Positions 24,202-34,203 of a stretch of DNA of 64,000 nucleotides are shown here, one piece after another. Position 1 is the first letter of the stretch. Every line of letters begins with the position of its first letter. Origin of the DNA: Ottelia alismoides (lineage: Eukaryota > Streptophyta > Magnoliopsida > Alismatales > Hydrocharitaceae). The position numbers and the translations under genes are program-made. The notes under the pieces were generated by a model, which saw only the letters and a program-made list of their open reading frames with translations, did not search any database and was not told the origin of the DNA. The stretch covers positions 1,550,501-1,614,500 of the forward strand of contig JAZKJV010004148.1 of assembly GCA_037367405.1 (NCBI GenBank). The letters run 5' to 3'.

Positions 24202-24720
24202 TCAATAACCCGGTCCAGTGACTCTTTCCTCGAGGAGCGGGGTATTCCCTTCTAAGTTCAAGTGCGACCAACTCAAGAGGAGGGGTAGAGAAAAGAATGG
24301 ACGGTAGCCAGTGTAGCTACCTATCCTGGGATGCCTGACCAGTGTAGCCAAGTCATCCAGCTGCATTTTCTTTGCTAATATACATACTCCGACAGGTTTT
24401 TTTTCTTTCACTTGGACCTGTCTGATTTTTTGGAGTTTTTGCATTTTTTCTCTTTTTTTCTTTTTCTTTTTTTTTTGAACTATATACAAGGTGCAGCATG
24501 TACATCATAAGTTTTTCCTCTTGAGCCAGTAGACTATCCCTCTTTTGAAGCATTATTGCTACCCACAACATCATGTCCTTAGATGTCAACACCACTAGAC
24601 TAGGTTGAGACGCACTACCCTCCCTAGAGGAGGACGGATGTTTCCACCCGTATGCTACTCCAAGCTAAAGGATTCTACCTCCTCACCACCTCATCAATGA
24701 AGAGCTACGTGCATAGTGCT
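24202..24720 (-). pseudogene. E4 conserved 3' open frame of unknown function (envelope position)
   Basis: I do not recognise this protein. Two overlapping frames on the - strand carry conserved segments: 24482-24562 reads 'VAIMLQKRDSLLAQEEKL' and on to 'MMYMLHLVY'; 24289-24360 reads 'LDDLATLVRHPRI' to 'GYRPFFS'. Between them lies an A-rich, Lys-coding stretch prone to slippage. E3 has the same two segments in the same order at 57816-57896 and 58047-58118. Across these 51 aligned codons I count 7 synonymous and 6 replacement differences, more synonymous change than drift alone would usually give, though the sample is small. The E4 copy is frameshifted. Its place, between coding region and 3' LTR, is where Athila elements have an envelope-like frame. 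Confidence 0.5.
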
Positions 24721-25339
24721 TGTCCAAGTTAGGTCATTATCTAAAAGAATCCTGCGTATGCACGAGATATTCTACTTAGACTGATTAAGATGACATGTGA
24801 ACATAGACTTACGGACTCGAAGATTTAAGTCACTTGACCTGAGAAATCTTAACTCCAGTTCCTATAAGGTTCCTCTGAAATTAGGTGGATTAAGGTCAAA
24901 TCAAGTCCATCCTCAATATCTACTCATAACTTGGTTCAGAACCCACTAACTTTTCACTTTGCATATGCAAAGTATGCAGATGAGATGGGATGTTATGCTA
25001 TGAAAATGTAAAACTCTTTTTCTTTTCTTTTTAGATGCAGAGATGATATGCAAGAGTTAATAAGAAGCCTATTTTTGTTGTTTTTGTTTTTTGTTTTTTT
25101 TTCAGAAACATTGGTATACCTCCTATTTTACAACAATTTACAAGAGTTTATAAGTATTATACAAATTATACAAGTGTTATACAATATACAAGTACACAAA
25201 AAAAAAATTTTTCAATTTTTACAAATGTTTTACAAGTATTATACAACAGGTAAATTTTTTTTTAATTTTTACCCACCCATAATTATTGCAAAAATATATA
25301 CAAAAGTACGCGAAAATAAGCGAAAGTACGAGCTATGGG
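24721..25339 (-). other. E4 3' non-coding region between array and 3' open frame
   Basis: The part at 24720-24960 is conserved with E3 57420-57660 (for example 'ttcagaggaaYcttata' and 'tatgttcacatgt' on the element's sense strand). The rest is AT-rich with short runs of T. No coding signal. Confidence 0.5.
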
Positions 25340-25733
25340 TAAAGTATGTATGTAATATATACACGCCCCCCTATACTTAGCGAGTGCCATGTCCTCAGAG
25401 CACGAAAAGCGAGGAAAAAGACATAGCTCGTGCTAATCATAGGAGAGCTAAAATAACAAAAAAGTATAGAAGTCGCTCCGCCCCCCTATACTTAGGCTCT
25501 GGCAGCCTAAGTGTAGAAGAAGATCAAAAATGGGACGGGCAAGGGTAAGAAGGGAAATGGAGGAATATATACACGGCGGACATCGGTCCCCCCTATACTT
25601 AGGCTCTGGTCAGCCTAAGTATAGGACAAGAGTGAGTGTGAGAACCGATGAGATCTAGAAAATATACATCGAATGGTGAAGAGACTCGGGTCACTCTCCC
25701 CCTATACTTAGGATCCGATCATCCTAAGTATAG
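25340..25733 (-). repeat. E4 hairpin/polypurine array (3 short units plus 1 long)
   Basis: On the + strand: CTATACTTAGGAT (25702-25714) / ATCCTAAGTATAG (25721-25733); CTATACTTAGGCT (25593-25605) / AGCCTAAGTATAG (25612-25624); TATACTTAGGCT (25487-25498) / AGCCTAAGTGTA (25504-25515). The first two are perfect 13-base inverted repeats. Each has 5-6 C on its left, which is a G run after the hairpin on the sense strand. The long unit pairs 25377-25396 with 25411-25436, with six C at 25366-25371, then a TATA-rich tract at 25340-25362. Confidence 0.9.
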
Positions 25734-25828
25734 CCATAAAATGAAATGATATTGAGCCGGGGTGAGTGATTCGAATCACTGGGGAGGGAGGGGAAATATA
25801 TACAAGGAGAATTGAGAATATACACGGA

Positions 25829-28313
25829 TCAAGAAGGTTTGTGACGTACCTTCTTGCGGACGCGAGGAGGTGGATAATATACATATGTGTCGCTGTCGGA
25901 ATCGTCCTCAGATGAATAATAGTGAGGTGTAGGGATCGTCCAACGAGGGTCGACACACGACTGCTTGCTTAGATAAGGCTTGAGAACAGCTGAACTGAGC
26001 TCACTCATATAAATCACCTTATCCAGACCAGATGAGGACTCCTCAAAAAATTCCTTCTCCAGTGTGTTGAAGGAAACTTTCTTAGTCGGTTTTCTAGAAC
26101 CTGAATCATTGAGAGGGAGATGAGAGCGACGCGCCTTGAGAGGTTCGGGAGAACACCTCGAGGAATCAATTCTCGACTTCCTCTCACTAAATAGCCAACC
26201 AGAAGAGGGAGCAACCGTGTTTTGATGTAAAGTTAATTTAGTCTTGGTTGTTTCCTTTAACGGTCCAGGTGTGATGCTGACCATGGGTTCTTCATCAGAT
26301 GAGTCACCATATAGATTAGAATATTCCTGAAGGGTCAACACGCGTCTCGGAAAGGTGCTAGTGATCTCAGTTGGCTTGATATTATTGGGCTCTTGTATCG
26401 GATCATCAAAATGGTCAAGACAATCAGCAAAAAAATGTCCGACTCAATGTCAGCTTCTACTTCTGGTCGCGAGTCCACCTTAGAAGCTGTCACGGTGGTG
26501 GTGCAAGCAGTTGATGAAGTAGAGGTGTAGGGAGTCTCAGAACCAACGGTCGTCCGGACAGTCGGTCTCTCAAGGGTAGGAGAGAGGTGGGACTCATCTA
26601 CCTCTCGATTGTCATGACTGTTAGCGGATGTGCGGGTCACCTTAGAGTAAAGTGTATCAAAGAATGGGTGAGGTCGAAGCGCTCCCAATGCTGAAAAATC
26701 GATCTCCCGAGTCTCGCAATCTATAGTCGCCTTAGCCAAGGCTAAGAACAGCTTCCCGAAAATAATCGGAGATTGGGTAAACTCTCCTCGGTGCTCGATA
26801 TCAATTGTCGTGAAGTCCACCTGTAGTAGAGCACCTTGGAAAGTAACGATGACTGAAATATTTCCTCTCGACCGTTTGATGGATCGATCAGCCAGCTGAA
26901 CGATCTCTCTTGACTTTCTGATTGGCCTGAGTTTGAGCTTGTCAAACACAGAGGTCGGGAGGATATTTATCGGTGAGTCATCATCGATTCTTGCATGGGT
27001 AAAGATGGTGTCTTTGATTTCACATTCATCGGGGCAACCGCTTCACTCTGCGGCTTTTGGTCTTTCTCCCCATCACCAAGGACGTGGCCATAGACACTAT
27101 GTGTCTTTCAGTCCTTGTCCTCTTATTACCCGACCTCTTGGGCATCAATTTACTTCTCACAAATTGTTTGAGGTCGGGAAAGTGATCTATGGCCTTTATT
27201 AAGGGAAGATTAAAAATCAGTTCTTCATCGAGTGCTTCCCTTAGGACAGGATCCAATTTTTTTAGGTCTTTTTCATTTTCAAATTTTATGTGATTTTTTG
27301 GTTTTTCAATTTTTTTGGCGTTTTGGATAGATGAATGATCATACTCTGGATTGGAAGGCAGGGGGTTAGTAGAAGAGGGAGATAGAATGGACTCCAGATG
27401 TACAAAAGGTGTGGGTTCCCTAATGCTTGCTTGGTTTTCAACATCAGATCTACTTACTTCCTTCTCTACTTTCATACCCAGGCTGGCAGAAATTGAGTGT
27501 AATATGTCAGTGACATCTCTCAACCTGGCACCAAATAATTGATGTTTCACGATAAGTCGAGAAATGTCATCCTCCAAAAAATTCTTATGAAAAATCATGG
27601 GAGAGTTCTTCTCAATTGGAGGATACTGCTGAGATATTGAGGTCTCATACTCAACATACCTAGACTCTGGCATGTAATCATGTGTCGAGTATGGATCATT
27701 CGACTAGCAGATATTGGTCGGAGCCTCATATGATGGAGTCAATGAACGAGGGACTAGTAAGTCTAGCTCATGAGTCCACTCCTGTGAATGTATAGGCTCT
27801 CCGAATGAAGGCTGATTAATGTAATCTTGATCACTAAAGTCAATCAAGTCTGGGAAATCAGGATGTACAAGCCTCTCCATTCGGATTGTTTGATCGACCA
27901 ATATGCCCTAAGGTCAAGTCGGGATGTTTATATGTAACTGGTGGTATGGTCCGTACTTGAGGTGAGAATGAATAATGTGGAGGCATATAATTTTGCCAAT
28001 CATCTATCTCAGCAGTGGCTTGCTCTTCATTTGATTTGTTGATTCCTGCAAGCTCTCGAGAGTAAGTACAGTCAGCCCAAGATGGAAGTGGATCCGGAGT
28101 GTTAGAATATGGAGTAGATGAGAAATGCAAAGAAATGGAGAAGTCAGTCGAAGTTCTGACTTCATAATCAGGTTGAGGTGGAGCCGACCACGGGTAAGGA
28201 TCTCCCATGGATGGCGGAGGATACATGGAAGAATGAGAAGGCGAAGATGAACGATATATGGTCGAGGAGGATTGACCAGAGGTCACAGTATATGGGGACC
28301 AATATCCCGACAT
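25829..28313 (-). pseudogene. gag-pro: E4 gag-protease polyprotein lacking a capsid domain, broken
   Basis: The start is chosen at the ATG at 28313, 'MSGYWSPYTVT', because E3 gag also opens MS; an upstream in-frame ATG exists at 28364. The N-terminal 200 residues are rich in Ser, Pro and Tyr. A helical segment follows (near 27570, 'LFGARLRDVTDILHS'), then the pre-protease block (near 27150-27250, 'FNLPLIKAIDHFPDLKQFV') also found in E1 and E3. The retropepsin-like domain (about 26990-26600) has 'ARIDDDSPINILPTS' at the active-site position. A charged Ser-rich tail ends at 25829. I find no Retrotrans_gag capsid domain such as E1 and E3 have. Breaks: frame changes near 27880, 27000 and 26335 and a TAG at 27704-27706. 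Confidence 0.75.
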
Positions 28314-29771
28314 CTTTGAAGAGGAAAGGATAATTGTAAGCAGATGGAGGTAGAAAATGTGCAATTACACAGGATAACACACACAGACAGACTCAAAGAC
28401 AAATGCAAGAGCAAACCCCGAGTTCATACTCAACATGATGAAGGACCCGAAACCGAGTCCAATTAATCTTGTAGATTTTAAGTGTGATTTTCAAGTAAGA
28501 TAGCAAGGATTACGCGGCCTATAGGGAAGTCGGCTCAGAGCCGGATGCGTCTTCCCTATTTAACCTGTCGCCTAAGATACCGCCGGTCCTTCCTTTCTTC
28601 GCTCCTATCCCAAGTCAATAGATTCAAAGACCACACCCCTATCTACCTGCAAGCAGGCGGAGGCTGACAAGGCCGGAACTTTACCCCAGGGGTTACTGGC
28701 AGCTTGTCGCAAAGTACCGCAATTTCGCCCCTATCAACCTGAGATAGGCGGAGGCTACTTGGTACTAGTCAGTGAATCTGAAATTATTTGACTTGTGATA
28801 TTTGGTAGGATCAGTTGGAACATGATATGGAAGGCGGGGATTTGGGCTCTGCCTTTAGGTGTTCACACACACTCAAGTACCCTCACTCAGCCAGAAAACA
28901 AGGTCGTGGATTAATCTCCCGCAAACAATTTTCCAATTTTATTGATTTTTTTGGTCAATAATGTTTAGCAGTACCGATTTTAAGTTAAGTTATCACTTTG
29001 TTAGTCAACCACACATCATGCCTATCGTCCAGTCCCAATTTCCTTTTTAATTTAAATGTGAAAATCAGATGGGGAAATCGAGAAAAGCCAATGCAAGTTA
29101 AAAACAATGATGTGTATTCTGAGTAGAGAATACTTACAGTGATCCCTTTGCTTTTATGCACGATGCAGAACAGAATTGTGATCTTTTACACTATATGCAA
29201 ATGCAAACGAGAAAAGTCGCTCCTAGACAGGCAGTTCTATTAGCGAGTGAAGAACGAATTTGTTTTGACTAGATCTGCGGTCTAAGTGCGTCTTTTACGT
29301 GGAATATGTGGTCCTAAATAATTACGCGCACAAGCAAATCCTAGAGAGGCTCAAGGAGCCGCTAGTGCAAGCTTATTCTAAAATTAAAACCACACGGCAG
29401 ACGGGGACACAGTTTCACTATGTTTACACTCGCGAGAACCCAAACGGGAACTGCTGTAAATGCAGACACTTTTGTTTTTATGGTTTTTTTTTAAGTTACA
29501 AAAATCTTTTTGATGTCCAACAGCCTACTTGATCCAAGAATCGTCGGCCTCCGATGCACTTCGAGATGCGTCGACTTCAAGAAAGCCGCTCAAAGTCCAC
29601 CGGGCACTCGCACAAAAAGATATAAAAAAAATGTCAGTGAGAGAGATAAAAAATTAAAAAAAATAATTGAAGAAAAAAATGGAATAATTATAAGGTGGTT
29701 CAGGGATCAGACTACCCGAGTGACTAGAAAACCTAAAACTAATTTTCTAAAGTTATCCTAAGCTGTTTGCC
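28314..29771 (-). other. E4 5' leader
   Basis: About 1.46 kb between PBS and gag, close in length to the E3 leader (1.39 kb). It is non-coding on the sense strand. A GGAAG...CTTCC inverted repeat with an inner GGCTC/GAGCC stem-like pair is at about 28529-28556. Packaging signals would be expected here but cannot be located. Confidence 0.55.
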
Positions 29772-29789
29772 TCCCCGGCAACGGCGCCA
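29772..29789 (-). promoter_or_regulatory. E4 primer binding site (tRNA-Asp)
   Basis: The - strand reads TGGCGCCGTTGCCGGGGA, complementary to the 3' end of plant tRNA-Asp as used by Athila-type elements. Two bases separate it from the LTR end. Confidence 0.95.
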
Positions 29790-29791
29790 TT

Positions 29792-32700
29792 TGACGAACC
29801 TCGAAATCTACCTTTTTAATGTCGTATAATTGACTAGTGCGTTGCAGTCGGATAGATCCGTGTCGATGAAAAATAACCGCACGGCTCGATTAATCGTCAA
29901 ATGAATTAATATGCGGTTTTATGTTTATTTAGCCTGGGCAAGCCCCAGGATTGACTCAAGGAGGCAAAGGAACAACTCAAGATCAAGTTAGAGGTATTAG
30001 ATTATGGTTTTCCTAGTGGATTTTTTTTGGTATTTTTTTATGCGATAAAAATGCAATGCACAAATGCGGTTGAACTAGGTTATTAAGAAAATCAACAACT
30101 TAGCCAAATTTACTTCTAATGTGAAATTAATTCAAATTAGCCAAATGATATTTTTTTCTAAGAACCTAATCCAATGATGAATGCAAAATGTATTTTTTTG
30201 AAATTTTTGGCTTTAAAATGCGCAAATGAAAAATACAAACTTTTTTGGGGTTTTAATGTAATTTTTCATGCAATATGACAAATTTACTGGAAGTTAAATA
30301 TGATGCAATGAAGCTACATTAATATTTTTAGAATTTTCTAACACTTTTTGATTTTTTTATGAATGTTTTACTGAAAATAGAGCGACTGCGAGTATTTAAT
30401 TCCTAATAAATCCACGAAGTTAAATTATCCAAAGATTGATTTATCTCAAATAGACATTTTCATAAGGAAACCAGGAGAGTTGAAATTTCTCAAAAATATA
30501 TTTCGTGGAATTAATTAGAAATCAATTACAAAAATCACTCTATATTACATTTATACATTTTAGGCACAAAACAACTCCTAATTGGACGAAATTTGGACTG
30601 TAATTAAATCACAATTAGATGCATCATTAACAATTTTTCACAATTTTTGGAGCAATAAATAAGCCTGTGAGAATTTCAGAGCGTAAATGGGTAAAATATC
30701 ACTTATTTTCAATCTTTGATTTTTAGTAAATAATCGAATGCTTACAAAAATACAAATAAATAGCTAAGAGATAAAGATTTGGTTTCTCTACAACATGCTA
30801 TTTTTCCTTAAATAAAATGATGCTATCTGACTATCCAAATTAGCGCTCAAAGTCAAGGGTCTTTTTGCAATACAGAAATTGAAATAAACAAATTCAAATG
30901 TGCACAAGGGCACTTCTGCAATTGAACAAACTTGACGGACTGAATATGCAAATTTCACAAAAAATAAAGAAATAAATTTTTGACCTTTTGTTTTCTTCCC
31001 CCACAAGATAGGGCACACGACAAGGGGAGCGGCTAGGGCTTGCGGGCGGCCGCGCGATGGAGCAGCACCGCGCGGGCAGTTCGGCGGCGGCGCACGGACG
31101 CGAGGACGGGAAGAGCGGGGCGCCGCTCGTGGTTGGCCGCGCAGCGGAGACACGTGGCTGGAAGGCTCTGCGCACGGGGATGAGGCGGGCATGACAGGAG
31201 GAGCTCGGGGGGGCAGCCTGGAGGAGGTACGAGAGGCCGCGACACCGGCGGCGGAGTACCGAGGTGGCACGCGGCTGTGGCGCAGGAGGAGATCGGGCGC
31301 GGGCGGCCGGGCTGGTCGCACGGCTGCGCGCACTTCGCGCGGAGGGGCAGACCGTGAGGAGGAGTTCCGTGCTGCGTACACGGGAGGAATGCTGGTGACT
31401 GGAGATCCGCGCCAGTCGGCTGCAGTGGCTGGGCAGCAGCTTGGCCTTGCGCACGTGGGGACGACGGGCTATTGGGAGGCAGCGTACGGCGTCGACGCGC
31501 GTGGACGGCGCTGCTCGCGGGTGGCAGAAGGAGGAGGCGGGCGTCGAGGGTGGGTCGGCCGTGGTGGAGAGCTAGGGAGGGGGCGGCTACGGCTGCTTCT
31601 TCCCTGGAATTTCTTTTTTTTGTTTCCCTTTTTTTGCAAAAATTTTTTGGTTGTAATTTTTTAACAGTAATAAAAGGTGAAATGAATGGTGGTGATGATG
31701 TATGGTTTATGATGGAGATGATGATGAAAGAGTTGATTGTGATTGTGGTGGTTGTAGTGAAAATGGTAGATGATAATGTAGATGAAACAACAAGGATAAA
31801 AAACATTAGATAAAAATGAAATGAAAAGATAGAGATAGAAAAATTACCTGTTGTTCGTCGGATTGTGGAGCCGCATCGTGCGGCTTCCGATTGTGGCTTC
31901 GATCTGCTTCGACGAAAAATCGGAGAAGCTTTGCGATCTTGACGGGAAGTTCGCTACGCGGAGATTAACCGCAGATCTCGCCTGCAGGTCGTCGTCGCTC
32001 AACGTCTAAGGGGGAGCTGTAACCTCACGGATTAAACGGGGCTCGAACCTCTCTAACTCGTAGAATGGCGGATGAAGAAAAATGGTAGATGATGATGTGA
32101 ATATAAAGAGAAAGAGGGAGTTGGAAAAGAGATGGAGAGAGTGGAGTAGTGGGGGTTATTGACTTGAAGTGGAAGAAAAGTAAGGGGAGAAGTGGTAAAA
32201 GGAAAAAAATAAAATAGACAAAATAATATAATATAAGTAGGCTACTTAAAATAATTAAAATAGTAATAATAAAATAATAATAAAAATAAATCAGAAAATA
32301 GATAATTAAATCCGAAAATAATAAAATAATAATGATAAAAGGGGGTGACACATGGCAGCTCCAGGAGCTGGACATGTCGCTCTCGGAAAATTCAAAAATT
32401 AAATGTAAACAAAATCGAAAAGAAATAACAAACTGGGTCAAATCAAAAAGTGGTCAACACAAAAGTTGCTCGTCTCGACGAGGTCTACAACTTTCGTGAA
32501 GGTCTGAAAATCAAAGGAAATCATATGTACAAAAAACATATTTTTGGGTGGTACCTTATAGATATAAAATACTGCATTTTATCTTTTGTAATTTTTTTGT
32601 CTTTTTTAAAAGAGAGAAAAATCAAAATAAAAATAGAGAAAATATAAAAAGAATATTTACAATTTAATCTATTTTTTTGGATTTTTAATATTTAAGAAAA

Positions 32701-33240
32701 TGAAATGGTAAAATACAGGGGTAAAATGGTCAATATGTACAATATACAAAAGGGGCCCAAAACCCAAGTTTTGCATACGAGCTCCGATTTTAATGAAATT
32801 GGTCTTGGTACGAAGGTCTTGGAAGGTATATTACTTTAAAAGTGAGTAGACCTTATTCGGAGGTTGTATGAGAGAGATATGTGAGTTTTAAGGTTCATGG
32901 TCTCAAACTTGGATTCGACTTTTATTGGTCAATTTTACAAGTTAGTATTTTTTGGATATTTTTTTAATTAATGTTAGTAATATATACACTATAGAGTTGG
33001 TTTTATTAGATTCGGAGTTAGTATAAAATATATACAAATAGGATATTTTAACTAATATACACGTGAATATTTACAAGTGAATTTGGCTTCTTATTTAATG
33101 CAAGTATGAATGCTAAAATGCAGATATTATGCTTGCATGCATGAATGCTAATTTTACAATATAAAGGGAAATATGCTGCTATTTACTCGGGAACAAAGCT
33201 CTATTTTCAACTTTTAGAGTGATGAATCACAAATTTATCA
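29792..33240 (-). repeat. E4 5' LTR (right copy)
   Basis: About 3449 bases, homologous to 20456-23860 throughout. It contains a GC-rich island at 31010-31600, G-box CACGTG at 31151 and 31452 (both altered in the left copy), and a donor-like CAACAG|GTAATT on the - strand near 31843-31852. It drives transcription of E4 leftwards. Confidence 0.93.
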
Positions 33241-33245
33241 TGTAC
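33241..33245. repeat. E4 target-site duplication, right
   Basis: TGTAC, identical to 20451-20455. Confidence 0.92.
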
Positions 33246-34000
33246 ATATCAATAACAAGAATAAATGAAAAATACAAAAAAATCACTAACCCTGGTAAGT
33301 GGACCAAAAACCCAATCCCTAGTTTCAAGATTTTCGGACTAAAAGCCCCATATCTTCCCCAACTAGTGTCTGATTTGATCCTACTCACTTATGAACTAAT
33401 GCACATTAAATTACCTTCAAAACAAGACAAAGTTCAAGTGAATCGAAGCTGATATGTGAAAGTTGGGTTTTGGGCCTCTTTTGTACATTGTGTATTTTAG
33501 CGGTTTTTGACCCGTATTTTATGTACATACTTTCTTAATCAATAAAATTCCAAAAAAATATATTTAGATGCCTTTTATTTATCTTTGATTTCTCCTTATT
33601 TTTCTGGATTTTTTTCTGGTTTAAAAATGACAAAAAAATATATAACCCAAAAAGCAAGGTATTTTATGTAAATGGGATACCTCAAAAAATCACTTTGTGC
33701 ATTTGATCGATTTTAGCTTTAATGTCTTCATGAAAGTTGTAGATATCATTGATCCAAGCATTTTTTGTGAAGAAACGTTTTTGATCCGAGGTCGCTTACT
33801 ATTTCTTTTTGATTTTTACAGAGTCCTTTTCTTCGATTTTTCTGGTGATGACACGTGGCTGCCCCTGGGGCCGCACGTGTCAGAGTTTTTTGGGCTTTAT
33901 ATAATTCGTTTTTCTTATTACAAAATTAAAAAGCCAACGCACGTGCGAGGCACGTGCGCACCCCCCTCTCTCTCACTACTGCCGCCACGTGGCCAAGTCT

Positions 34001-34033
34001 GGGCCATCCGATCATCGGCCGATCGGATGGCCC
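34001..34033. repeat. 13-base perfect inverted repeat in the S2 promoter
   Basis: GGGCCATCCGATC (34001-34013) and GATCGGATGGCCC (34021-34033) with a 7-base loop, about 165 bases upstream of the TATA box. Confidence 0.9.
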
Positions 34034-34101
34034 AGAGGTCTTCGTCAACCTCACGCCGCTGCACCCCCCTTGCAACTGCCCCCCCGTAACCTCTCCCCCT
34101 A

Positions 34102-34177
34102 CCTTCGTCGTCAACGGCCACCCGTAACCCCCGCCCCCGCCTTCGTCGTCAACGGCCACCCGCAACCTCCGCACTCC
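34102..34177. repeat. 38-base tandem repeat in S2
   Basis: 'CCTTCGTCGTCAACGGCCAC' begins at 34102 and again at 34140, with similar flanks, giving about two copies just upstream of the TATA box. Confidence 0.85.
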
Positions 34178-34195
34178 TCGCGCCTATCCTCGACC

Positions 34196-34203
34196 TATAA
34201 AAG
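34196..34203 (+). promoter_or_regulatory. TATA box of S2
   Basis: TATAAAAG, with a long CT-rich run 185-240 bases downstream (34388-34440) and a cluster of CACGTG motifs upstream. This is the best core promoter candidate in the window; a start site near 34230 is inferred. Confidence 0.6.

Larger units (their letters stand above)
20456..33240 (-). mobile_element. E4: complete gag-protease-only LTR retrotransposon
   Basis: 12.8 kb with two direct LTRs (20456-23860 and 29792-33240), both TG...CA, flanked by TGTAC duplications. The PBS at 29772-29789 is a perfect match to the Athila-type tRNA-Asp site and the polypurine tract is at 23861-23873, so it reads on the - strand. The 5.9 kb interior holds leader, gag-protease, hairpin array and a 3' open frame. 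There is no RT, RNase H or integrase, so it must have moved with enzymes from another element. The LTR pair is close (6 differences in roughly the first 100 bases by eye), and E4 lies innermost, so it is a late arrival. Confidence 0.93.

Noticed and set aside
25340..25733. Regularly spaced hairpin repeats considered as a CRISPR array
   Set aside because: The genome is a plant, the spacing is uneven and the spacers are not of constant length. The same array recurs in four retroelements.
25340..25733. Hairpins considered as bacterial-type terminators
   Set aside because: Nuclear retrotransposon context, and the tract following each hairpin on the sense strand is G-rich rather than U-rich.
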